Below, piece by piece: positions 1-6,599 of a stretch of DNA of 8,184 nt; the first letter of the stretch is position 1; each line of letters begins with the position of its first letter. The stretch covers positions 1 to 8,184 of the forward strand of contig JAMQPJ010000190.1 in the NCBI GenBank assembly GCA_023717585.1, in the 5' to 3' direction. Made by a program: the position numbers and the translations under genes. Origin of the DNA: Thermoanaerobaculia bacterium (GTDB taxonomy: Bacteria; Acidobacteriota; Thermoanaerobaculia; UBA5066). Under the pieces are notes generated by a model that made no database searches, had not been told where the DNA came from, and saw only the letters and a program-made list of their open reading frames with translations.

Positions 1-2
1 TG

Positions 3-2471
3 CTCGCGCGGGGCGACGCGGCCGGTGTTCGTGCCGAGGCCGTGCGGCGATGGGAGCACCGCATCGCCTCGCCGTCGCTCGAGCCGTGGCTGCCCGCGGG
101 AGAGCGTACGAATCCCGACGACCTGGCCCGCGCTCTCTGGGCGCGGGGAGCCGACGAGACCTTCCCGGAGCTCGGCGACACGCTCACGATCCGCAGCCCG
201 CTAGGCGCCACGGTTTCGTCCTTCGGCGTCATCCGCCCGGGGCGCCGCGTGCCCGACTTCGTCCTGCCGGCCCTGAATCCGGCCGGCTTCCCGTCGACAT
301 TCCAGCACGTGCCCTGGCCGCGCGAGTCCGATCGGGATCCGCTGCTCTCGGCGGTCGCTTCGCGCGACGTGCCGGATCGTGTCGCGGTCGAGAGGCTCGA
401 GTGGGATGCCGCCGGGCGGACGACCGGAGCCCGCGGCGAGGGCGTCGAGCTGCCGGCCGGCGTCCTCGAGCGCGCCCGCCGGACCCGCGAGGCCCTGGCG
501 ACGGTTCCGACGGCGGACGGCTTGCGGCGCGTGCATGTCTCGGCCGCCGCTTCCGGGTTCGCCGGCTTTGCCGCGCCGGCCGAATCGCCTCTCGCGGTGG
601 CGGGCGCCGCCGTCGCGGCCGGGGAGGCCGCGCTTCTCGTCGTCGTTCCTCTCCTCTTCGCCGGCGCACCGGTCCGGCCGGGGTCGTTCCGCTTCCCTCG
701 GCTGTTCTTCGCCACGTTCCGCACGCGGCTCGTCGCGCTGGTCCTGATCTTCGGCGCCCTTCCTCTCGCCCTGAGCGTCGTTTTCGTCCGGGTCGCCCTC
801 GAGCGCCACGCCGCGCGTCAATCGGCGCGCCATTCGCGTGACGTCGTGGCGGAGGGCAGACGGCTCCTCGAAGGCGAGGCCGGCGGAGCCCTCTCGGCGG
901 AGGCGGCGCTGAACCGCGCGGCCGCCGTTATCGGGTGGGACCTTCTCCGCTATCGCGACGGGACGCTCGTCGCCGCGTCGCGGGCGCTGCCGGTCGCCGC
1001 CGAAGTGGCGCGCGAAATGCTCGCTTCCGAGGTCGCGCAGGAGCTCGCGGAAGGCCGACCGTCGGCGTTCTCGTCGCGCGGCGCGGTGGCGTCCGGTGCG
1101 CCGCGCGTCGTCGAGGCCGCCGAGTCGGTCTCGCCCGACGGGCGCGAGGCGCTGGCGGTGGTCGTCGCCGAAGACGAGGCCGTCCGGTCGGCGGCCGACG
1201 CGCTGCTCCTGCTCTCCGTGGCGGTCGCGCTCGCTGCCGTGGGCCTCGGCGGCCGGGCGGCGCTCACGCTGGGAGGGCCGCTCGAAGAGCTCATCTCGGC
1301 GACCGCCAACGTGGGCGAGGGGCGGCCGCTGCCGCCGCTGGTCCGGCCGACGAACGTGGATCTCGCGCGCCTCGTCGACGCGTTCACCGAGATGTCCGCA
1401 CGGATCGAGGAAAGGACGGCGTCTCTCGCGGAAGAACGTGCCTCCGCCGTAGGCCTCCTCGGGAATCTCACCGCGGCCGTTCTGCTCTTCCGCCGCAACG
1501 ACGGGACCGTCCTTCTCGCGAACCCGGCGGCGGACCTCCTGCTTCCCGGAAACTCGCTTCCCGAGCGCCTGTCCGGCGCCGAATGGGAGCCTCTCCGGGC
1601 GGCTCTCGCGGAGGCTGCCCTGCGGCCTTCGCCGTACGAGACGCGCGCGGCCATTCCCGGCCCCTCGGGCGAGCGCTTCTTCCGGGTCGCGATCGTCACG
1701 CTTCCGGGAGAGGAGCGCGGGGCGCGCGTGATCCTCCTCCTCGAGGACCTCACGGATTTCCTGCGCGTCGACCGGCTCGCCGCGTGGGTCGAGGCGGCCC
1801 GGTCGATCGCGCACGACATCAAGAACCCGCTCACGCCGATCCGACTCGCCGCCGAGCGTCTCGGGCGCTTCGAGGCGAGACGCGAGACGCTGCCCCCGGG
1901 GGCGTTCTCCGAGGTTTCGTCGGGGATACTCCGGCAGGTCGGAATCCTCACACACCGCATCGGGCGGCTCGGCCGATTCGGCGACCCGGCCGCCGTGGAA
2001 CGGCGCGTGTTCGACCGGGACGCGGTCGCCGAGCTCCTCGACGAGGTCGCGGCCGACTTCCGCGCGCACGAGACCGTCGTGATCGAGGTCGAAACCGCTC
2101 CCGATCTGCGGACCTTCGCGGCAGATCCGTTTCTCGTGCGCGACGCCCTGACGAACGTCGTCGTCAACTCGGTGGAGGCGATCGGCGCGTCCCCCGGCCG
2201 CGTGCGCCTTTCGGCGGAAAACGCGACTCTCGCGGGGGGCGGGCCGGCGGTCCGATTCGCGTGCGCCGATGACGGGCCGGGCGTGACGGAAGAGGCCGCA
2301 GGCCAGCTTTTCAACCCGACCTTCTCGACGAAGTCCCGTGGCTCGGGGATGGGCCTCGCGGCGGTGCGGCGCGCCGCCGAGAGGCACGCGGGGAGCGTTT
2401 TCGCGCACGCGCGAGCCGGAGGCGGTCTCGTCGTCGGTATCACGTTGCCCGCGCTATCATCTTCGCCGTGA
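3..2471 (+). CDS. NtrY-like membrane sensor histidine kinase, 5' end cut by window edge
   Basis: This is a two-component sensor kinase that should autophosphorylate on histidine and pass phosphate to a response regulator not seen here. The frame is open to the left edge. A GTG at 42 exists, but the coding sequence probably continues upstream, since no signal peptide or membrane segment follows it for 180 residues. Counting from that GTG, there are hydrophobic segments at about 184-206 and 226-250. An extracytoplasmic-like stretch (251-385), a third membrane segment (386-408), a HAMP-like linker (408-460) and a PAS-like domain (465-575) follow. The H-box HDIKNPLTPIRLAAERL has phospho-acceptor H591 and is close to the NtrY form. 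The ATPase domain (685-804) keeps N-box N709, the DDGPG G1 box (D744) and the SGMGL G2 box (768-772), so it looks active. The stop overlaps the next gene by 4 nt. Kinase identity is firm; the NtrY subfamily and the stimulus are inferred. Confidence 0.93.
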   Translation, partial: LARGDAAGVRAEAVRRWEHRIASPSLEPWLPAGERTNPDDLARALWARGADETFPELGDTLTIRSPLGATVSSFGVIRPGRRVPDFVLPALNPAGFPSTFQHVPWPRESDRDPLLSAVASRDVPDRVAVERLEWDAAGRTTGARGEGVELPAGVLERARRTREALATVPTADGLRRVHVSAAASGFAGFAAPAESPLAVAGAAVAAGEAALLVVVPLLFAGAPVRPGSFRFPRLFFATFRTRLVALVLIFGALPLALSVVFVRVALERHAARQSARHSRDVVAEGRRLLEGEAGGALSAEAALNRAAAVIGWDLLRYRDGTLVAASRALPVAAEVAREMLASEVAQELAEGRPSAFSSRGAVASGAPRVVEAAESVSPDGREALAVVVAEDEAVRSAADALLLLSVAVALAAVGLGGRAALTLGGPLEELISATANVGEGRPLPPLVRPTNVDLARLVDAFTEMSARIEERTASLAEERASAVGLLGNLTAAVLLFRRNDGTVLLANPAADLLLPGNSLPERLSGAEWEPLRAALAEAALRPSPYETRAAIPGPSGERFFRVAIVTLPGEERGARVILLLEDLTDFLRVDRLAAWVEAARSIAHDIKNPLTPIRLAAERLGRFEARRETLPPGAFSEVSSGILRQVGILTHRIGRLGRFGDPAAVERRVFDRDAVAELLDEVAADFRAHETVVIEVETAPDLRTFAADPFLVRDALTNVVVNSVEAIGASPGRVRLSAENATLAGGGPAVRFACADDGPGVTEEAAGQLFNPTFSTKSRGSGMGLAAVRRAAERHAGSVFAHARAGGGLVVGITLPALSSSP
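2453..2460 (+). promoter_or_regulatory. Candidate -10 element inside the 3' end of the kinase gene
   Basis: GCTATCAT is an AT-rich island in very GC-rich surroundings, and its hexamer TATCAT (2455-2460) resembles a sigma-70 -10 box. A start point about 7 nt downstream would fall at or next to the GTG at 2468, giving a leaderless or nearly leaderless lipoprotein mRNA. The related sequence GCTAGCAT lies just before mutS. No convincing -35 box is seen, and the bases also encode kinase residues, so this is tentative. Confidence 0.3.
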
Positions 2472-4048
2472 TTGTCCCGGCCTCAAGCCGGTGCGGTGAG
2501 TGTGCCGCGGGCCGTTCGACCGGCCGGTCCGTCGCCGCCTTGCGTCCTCTCTTCCTCCTCTTGCTCGCGACGGCCGCGATGGCGGCGACCGTCTCGTGCC
2601 GAAGAACGGAGCCCGCGGGGCCCGCCGGAGCGACGCCGGCGGTCCCGCGCGGGGACGCACTCTTCCTCGCCGAAGCCCCCGTGTTCGTGCCCGACGACGT
2701 CGACGCAGAGCTCGAGTCGATGCGGGTCGTGCGCCTCTATGTTCCGGCCGCGACGATGTCCAGATCCGGCGCGATCATGGCTCTTCCGCCGCCGCCCACG
2801 CCGCTCAAGCGCCCGCTCGTTCTCACGGTGCTCGGAGAGGAGGGCGCCGCCGCAGCCGTCGCCGGCCGCGGGGCAGCGGCCGGCTCGGAGTGGGCCCGCG
2901 CGCTCTCGAAGATTCTCGGCGAGGCGAAAGGCTGGGGCCGGGTCGAGGGCGTCCATTTCCACCTCTGGCCCTCCCCGGAGCTCGCGAAAGACCTAGCCGC
3001 GGCGCTCGCCGCCGTCCGCGAAGCCCTCTCCGTGCCGATTTCCATCACGCTTCCGCCGACCGCGAAGCCGGAGCGGTGGAAGCCGCTCTCGGGCGTCGCG
3101 AGCGAGGCGCTCGTCCTGGCGTTCGGACGGCGGCCGGAGCTCGGCGGCCAGATCGTGAGCGAGCTCCCCGAAGAGATCGCGCGCGATTTTCCCCTTCCGT
3201 TCCGGCTGCTCGTGGCCTTCGGCGGATACGGCCGCACGGGAGACGGAACCACCTTCACCGGACGCATGCTGCCCGACGGCCGGATCGACCAGCTCTCCGA
3301 GGATCGCGCCCTCGACTTCGACTTCGGGCAGGTGTTCTCATCGGAGCCCGGCACCGTCTGCACGTTCAAGCCGCGCGCCGGAACGAAGGGTTCGACCCTC
3401 GCCGCGGAGGGAGGCCACGCGCGGTTCCAGGTCCCCACGATGGGCGAAGGTCTGCGCTTTCTCTCGGCCGTGGGCCGCTGGTCCTTTCCGAACCTCCGCG
3501 GTCGCACGTTCCTCGTGGGCGGCGTGCCGAAGGACGGCTACCTCGTGGGCTACGCGGCCGTGCGGGCGCTCCTGACGGGCAAGCCTGTCGAGCCGCGGCT
3601 CGTGGTCGAGGCGCTCCCGGGCGAGGCGGGACGGGGATACACGGATTTCACCATCCGCACGACGAACACGGGCGCCACGCCGACCGACCTCTCGCACTAC
3701 AACAGCTGGGTCCAGGTCCGCGTCGAGGGCGGCACCGTGTCGTTCGTGAAGCCCGGCGATTTCGACCGGTACGAGCAGCTGACGTCCGCGGCGGAGGGAC
3801 ACACGGTCACGAGCTCGAGTCGCGCGGTCGTCTGCCGGCTGTTCGAGAACATCTTCGCTCCCGGCGAGACGAACAACTCCGGCACGATACGGGTGGCCGG
3901 CACACGTCCGCGCGTGTTCCTGAGCTGGCACCTCACGCTGCCGGACGGGAAGGTGAGGAGCGAGCCGGAAATCGAGGCGAGCCTGGCGGCGCCCGTCGCT
4001 GCGACGACGCCGTCCCCGAAGCCGAGGCGACGCGGACGCAATCGCTGA
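2468..4048 (+). CDS. Predicted lipoprotein of unknown function (barrel-like region plus C-terminal beta domain)
   Basis: I do not recognise this 526-residue protein with confidence. The hydrophobic stretch LRPLFLLLLATAAMAATVSC (25-44) looks like a lipoprotein signal peptide ending at lipidated C44, with a loose lipobox (TVSC) and a Pro/Ala-rich linker to about residue 62. Residues 63-350 alternate strand-like and helical segments (RVVRLYVP, PLVLTVLG, VEGVHFHLWP, VPISITLPP, FRLLVAFGGYG), as in a TIM-barrel-like fold. The pattern recalls DUF3142-type proteins, but that is a weak impression. Residues 370-505 are strand-rich and Ig-like (TDFTIRTTNTG, SWVQVRVEGG, VFLSWHLTLPDG), followed by a basic tail. 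The GTG start overlaps the kinase stop, which suggests translational coupling. The first 24 codons use more A/T-ending codons and hold an odd CGEC motif, so TTG at 2540 is an alternative start. The protein is probably anchored on the periplasmic side of a membrane. Confidence 0.82.
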   Translation: MIVPASSRCGECAAGRSTGRSVAALRPLFLLLLATAAMAATVSCRRTEPAGPAGATPAVPRGDALFLAEAPVFVPDDVDAELESMRVVRLYVPAATMSRSGAIMALPPPPTPLKRPLVLTVLGEEGAAAAVAGRGAAAGSEWARALSKILGEAKGWGRVEGVHFHLWPSPELAKDLAAALAAVREALSVPISITLPPTAKPERWKPLSGVASEALVLAFGRRPELGGQIVSELPEEIARDFPLPFRLLVAFGGYGRTGDGTTFTGRMLPDGRIDQLSEDRALDFDFGQVFSSEPGTVCTFKPRAGTKGSTLAAEGGHARFQVPTMGEGLRFLSAVGRWSFPNLRGRTFLVGGVPKDGYLVGYAAVRALLTGKPVEPRLVVEALPGEAGRGYTDFTIRTTNTGATPTDLSHYNSWVQVRVEGGTVSFVKPGDFDRYEQLTSAAEGHTVTSSSRAVVCRLFENIFAPGETNNSGTIRVAGTRPRVFLSWHLTLPDGKVRSEPEIEASLAAPVAATTPSPKPRRRGRNR

Positions 4049-4049
4049 T

Positions 4050-4065
4050 CCGGCCTGTCAGCCGG
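4050..4065. terminator. Weak stem-loop at the convergent gene junction
   Basis: CCGGC (4050-4054) and GCCGG (4061-4065) can pair around a 6-nt loop. The stem spans the 9-nt gap between two convergent stop codons, where a bidirectional terminator would be expected. It has only five base pairs and no T-tract on either strand, so an intrinsic terminator is doubtful and Rho-dependent or read-through termination is as likely. Confidence 0.2.
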
Positions 4066-5080
4066 CGTCGCCCTCTCTCTCCAGCCAGCCGCGTTCCCGG
4101 GCGGCCTGTTCGGCGACCCGCACGGCGAGGAGCGCCCCCGCGCGTCTCAGGTGGTCTGCCGCGAGCGTGAGCGTCACACGCCGGCCCTCCGCCTCGCCTC
4201 TCAGGACGAGAGTCTCGTCGCGTCCGGCCGACTCGACGGGGCCTGACAGGTTCTCCGGGTCGACGATCTCGAAGGCGGCTTTTTGTTCGCGGAAGCGGGC
4301 CAGGACGTCGCCCGAAGGGGGAGCGTCCGCGCCGAGGCGCAGCTCGACGCGGAGGAGGTGCCCGTGAAACACCCCCACGCGCGCCGAGAGGATCGTGAGC
4401 GGAATCTCCCGGGCCAGAAGCGCCGCCGTGTCCTCCGCGACGCGCGCCTCGAAGGCGCGGGAATCGGCCGGCACATGGGAATTGAACGCGACCTGCGCTC
4501 CGAGCACCTCTTTCGGCATGGGCCGGAACGTGGCGAGCGCGAGGGCCTGCTGGAAGAGCTCGTCCAGCGCCGCCTTTCCGAGCTCGCTCACGGGTCGGTC
4601 CACGGCTGCCGTCATGCCGACGACGGGCACGACCGCGTCGACGGTCCGCACGACCTCGGCGAGCACGAATGCCACGGGATGCGGCGTGAGGAACAGGGAG
4701 CCCGCGGGGAGCGGCCGGGGGCCGCGTTCCTCCGAAGGCACGACGAGCGGCTGGCCGTTGCGGACGCCCGAGAGGTCGATCGCGAGGGCGCCGTCGGTGC
4801 GGGTCGCGAGAAAACGCGCGGTCTCGTCCGCCCTCCCGCACAGGAAGGCTATCCGGCACGTCTCGAGAGCGTCCACCGTGAGCGGGGCGATGAAGGCGAC
4901 TTCGTCGTCCTCCGCGGCAAGGACTCCGCCCGGACCTCCGGCCTGGTGGAAGAGGTGAACGCGAGAGGCCGGGAAGGCGCGCTCCGTGAGGACGGCGCGC
5001 ACGTCCCGGCCGAGCAGCGTCGTCGGCTCGACGAGCGCGACCGGAAAGGAAGGGGCGGCCGCGTGCGCCGCTTTCGTCAT
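4058..5080 (-). CDS. Asd/USG-1 family protein, degenerate aspartate-semialdehyde dehydrogenase paralog
   Basis: This 340-residue protein has the length and block order of aspartate-semialdehyde dehydrogenases, but its key residues differ. The N-terminal NADP loop, normally GxTGxVG, reads EPTTLLG (18-24), losing two glycines. The usual NPNC active-site block reads TPHP (132-135), with Pro in place of the catalytic Cys. The TYQ-type block reads MTAAVDRPVSELGKAALDEL (156-175) and lacks the Gln. The block R234-V-G-V-F-H-G-H241 keeps the substrate Arg and catalytic His. QVAFN (196-200) and the C-terminal DHLRRAGALLAVRVAEQ (309-325) also match the family. Loss of the Cys parallels the USG-1 subgroup, so ASADH activity is unlikely and the role is unknown. 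The ATG at 5080 overlaps the pssA stop (ATGA), so translation is probably coupled. A longer upstream reading of this frame would run through pssA and was rejected. Confidence 0.85.
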   Translation of the reverse strand: MTKAAHAAAPSFPVALVEPTTLLGRDVRAVLTERAFPASRVHLFHQAGGPGGVLAAEDDEVAFIAPLTVDALETCRIAFLCGRADETARFLATRTDGALAIDLSGVRNGQPLVVPSEERGPRPLPAGSLFLTPHPVAFVLAEVVRTVDAVVPVVGMTAAVDRPVSELGKAALDELFQQALALATFRPMPKEVLGAQVAFNSHVPADSRAFEARVAEDTAALLAREIPLTILSARVGVFHGHLLRVELRLGADAPPSGDVLARFREQKAAFEIVDPENLSGPVESAGRDETLVLRGEAEGRRVTLTLAADHLRRAGALLAVRVAEQAARERGWLEREGDAG

Positions 5081-5823
5081 GGCACGGCCTGCTTCTGCCG
5101 CCCTCGAAGCAGGCCGAAGAGGCGGACGAGGGGAGCGGAGGCGGCGTAGACGGAGAGAGTCGAGGCGAGCGCGTACTGGCGCAGCACCCAGAACAAGCCG
5201 AAGACGAGCACGAAGAAAGGAACGATGAGCACGGCGCGGCGGGACCTGAGATCGACGTCCTTGAAGGAGCGATACCGGAAGGTCGAGACCATCAGCCACG
5301 AAAGGATGGCGGTGACGGCCAGGAAGCCGGCCTTGATCTCGTACGCGCGAGAATCGGAGAGCACCCAGATGAGGCCGCAGAGCGCCCCGGCAGCCGACGG
5401 AATCGGCAGCCCCACGAAGTAACGCTTGTCGACGACGTGGAGCTGGACGTTGAAGCGCGCGAGGCGGCAGGCGCCGCAGACCACGAAGAGAAACGAGACG
5501 AGAAGACCGGCCCGTCCGAAGTCGATGAGGCCCCAGCGGTAGACCAGGAAAGCGGGAGCGACGCCGAAGGAGACGACGTCGGCGAGCGAGTCGAGCTGTT
5601 CTCCGAAGGCGGACGTGGCGCCGGCCCATCGGGCGACGCGGCCGTCGAGCCCGTCCAGGATCGCCGCGGCGAAGATGAGCATGGCGGCGAAGTCGAACCG
5701 GCCCCTCACCGCCGCATCCATCGAGAGATAGCCGCAGAACACGTTGCCCACCGTGAACAGGGCAGGCAGCACGTACACCCCCCGGCGCACGCCGCGACGC
5801 GGCGAAGCTGGGGCTTCGCCCAA
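5077..5823 (-). CDS. pssA: CDP-diacylglycerol-serine O-phosphatidyltransferase (phosphatidylserine synthase)
   Basis: The enzyme is an integral membrane CDP-alcohol phosphatidyltransferase that joins CDP-diacylglycerol and L-serine, the first step to phosphatidylethanolamine. The full family signature is present: D57xxD60GxxAR65, eight residues, G74, then D78 and D82, the acidic residues that bind metal and CDP. The N-terminal VLPALFTVGNVFCGYLSM (18-35) and the CRLARFN (119-125) and GLPIPSAAGAL (138-148) blocks are typical of the PssA class rather than PgsA. Several hydrophobic segments follow (about 104-117, 144-156, 165-179, 198-215). The length of 248 residues is normal for the bacterial type II enzyme. 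The TTG start at 5823, 8 nt after the YdcH-family stop, has no clear Shine-Dalgarno. GTG at 5790 or 5778 would also leave all conserved blocks intact, so the start is uncertain. Phosphatidylserine decarboxylase is not in the window. Confidence 0.93.
   Translation of the reverse strand: MGEAPASPRRGVRRGVYVLPALFTVGNVFCGYLSMDAAVRGRFDFAAMLIFAAAILDGLDGRVARWAGATSAFGEQLDSLADVVSFGVAPAFLVYRWGLIDFGRAGLLVSFLFVVCGACRLARFNVQLHVVDKRYFVGLPIPSAAGALCGLIWVLSDSRAYEIKAGFLAVTAILSWLMVSTFRYRSFKDVDLRSRRAVLIVPFFVLVFGLFWVLRQYALASTLSVYAASAPLVRLFGLLRGRQKQAVP
5801..5820 (-). repeat. Perfect 8-bp inverted repeat at the start of pssA
   Basis: GGCGAAGC (5801-5808) and GCTTCGCC (5813-5820) are exact reverse complements around a 4-nt loop, giving a stable GC-rich hairpin. 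It lies immediately after the TTG start, or in the leader if pssA begins at GTG 5790. There is no T-run, so it is not an intrinsic terminator. A translational or mRNA-stability role between the YdcH-family gene and pssA is possible but unproven. Confidence 0.45.
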
Positions 5824-5831
5824 GGGCGGGC

Positions 5832-6068
5832 CTAGTGGGCCGAGACACGCGCGCGGTGCTCGCGCACGATCTCTTCCATCCGGTCCTTCAGGTGCAGCTT
5901 GTGTTTCTTCAGGCGCTTCTCTTCGATTTCCTCGTCCGTGGAAAGAAAGGTCTTGGAGGCGAGCTCGGCGAGCCGCTTCTCATGGTCGTGATGAACACGC
6001 AGAAGGGAACGAAACTCCTCGTTCTGGCTCTCGAGCTCGTGCTTGATCTCCTCCGTCAAGGTCTGCAT
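5832..6068 (-). CDS. YdcH/DUF465 family small coiled-coil protein
   Basis: This 78-residue, highly charged protein is almost entirely helical by appearance. It matches the YdcH/DUF465 family: an N-terminal ESQNEEFRSLLRVHHDHEKR block, a middle loop with a short acidic turn (STDEEIEEKRL), then LKKHKLHLKDRMEEIVREH. Proteins of this family are short helical-hairpin proteins found widely in Proteobacteria and related phyla, and their function is not established. I chose the ATG at 6068 because GAGGAGG sits 5 nt upstream. The in-frame GTG at 6074 abuts that site and would leave it no spacing. The gene lies 24 nt after rimI and 8 nt before pssA, so it belongs to the same operon. It is probably cytoplasmic. 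Confidence 0.9.
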   Translation of the reverse strand: MQTLTEEIKHELESQNEEFRSLLRVHHDHEKRLAELASKTFLSTDEEIEEKRLKKHKLHLKDRMEEIVREHRARVSAH

Positions 6069-6073
6069 CGCCA

Positions 6074-6080
6074 CCTCCTC
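6074..6080 (-). promoter_or_regulatory. Strong Shine-Dalgarno that fixes the YdcH-family start
   Basis: Read on the minus strand, GAGGAGG is followed by a 5-nt spacer (TGGCG) and the ATG at 6068. It is the only near-consensus ribosome-binding site I see in this operon; the other internal genes rely on overlaps or very short gaps. It favours the ATG over the GTG two codons upstream and suggests that this small gene is translated efficiently on its own. Confidence 0.75.
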
Positions 6081-6092
6081 GTGTGAAATGGT

Positions 6093-6599
6093 TCAACGAC
6101 CGGAGTCTCCCTTCATCGCCGGGGGGCCGTCAAGGCGCCTGGGGCCGCCCATCTTCCGGGCCATGACGAGGGCATCCTCCCCATCGAGGTAGTAGCGCTC
6201 CCGGCGGCCCGCCTCCGCGAAGCCAAGCCCCGCGTAAAACGTCCGGGCCGGCCTGTTCGAAAACCTCACCTCGAGGAAGACCTCCTCGGCGTCCACGCGG
6301 GCGCAGAACGCGAAAACCTCGTCCATGAGCGCCGAAGCCACGCCCTGGCGGCGAAAGTCCGGCGCGACGGCGATCTTGTTGACGTGCACCTCGCCTCCCG
6401 CGAACGCGCAGAAGACGTAGCCCGCGAGGGAGCCGCGCGACAACGCGACGCGGTTGAAGCGCCAGGGAGCTCCGACCTCGACCTCGAAATACTCCCGTTT
6501 CCAGGGGACGGGGAAGGAGACGCGCTCGAGGGCGGCGATGGCGTCGAGATCGGCGTGGCGCGCGTCCCGAAGGCTGAAGGGTTCGGGGAGGGCGCTCAC
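6093..6599 (-). CDS. rimI: Ribosomal protein S18-alanine N-acetyltransferase (GNAT family)
   Basis: RimI acetylates the N-terminal alanine of ribosomal protein S18, using acetyl-CoA in the cytoplasm. The 168-residue product starts at GTG 6599 and shows the GNAT order: an N-terminal ALERVSFPVPWKREYFEVEV block (23-42), the strand before motif A (VNKIAVAPDF, 73-82), and the acetyl-CoA loop RRQGVA (83-88). LEVRFSN (109-115) contains E110, which matches the family's catalytic Glu. FYAGLGF (121-127) contains Y122 at the catalytic Tyr position, and GRRERYYLDGEDALVMAR (131-148) closes the fold. The start overlaps the tsaB stop by 4 nt (GTGA), so translation is probably coupled. The tsaB-rimI pairing is common in bacteria and supports the name. 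Some RimI-like GNATs acetylate other proteins, so substrate specificity is inferred. The last 18 residues are a Pro/Gly-rich tail beyond the domain. Confidence 0.92.
   Translation of the reverse strand: MSALPEPFSLRDARHADLDAIAALERVSFPVPWKREYFEVEVGAPWRFNRVALSRGSLAGYVFCAFAGGEVHVNKIAVAPDFRRQGVASALMDEVFAFCARVDAEEVFLEVRFSNRPARTFYAGLGFAEAGRRERYYLDGEDALVMARKMGGPRRLDGPPAMKGDSGR

Noticed and set aside
201..2443. Very long open frames antisense to the histidine kinase (735 and 497 codons)
   Set aside because: They are low-complexity Arg/Gly/Ala/Pro translations, typical of shadow frames in GC-rich DNA, while the sense strand shows intact kinase motifs throughout.
2518..2529. Perfect palindrome GACCGGCCGGTC taken as an operator
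   Set aside because: Short GC-only palindromes are expected by chance at this base composition. It is kept only as part of the start-site question for the lipoprotein.
5081..5848. N-terminal extension of the USG-like protein to 596 residues
   Set aside because: The extra part is an Arg/Leu-rich shadow of pssA. The family-like start is at ATG 5080, which overlaps the pssA stop.
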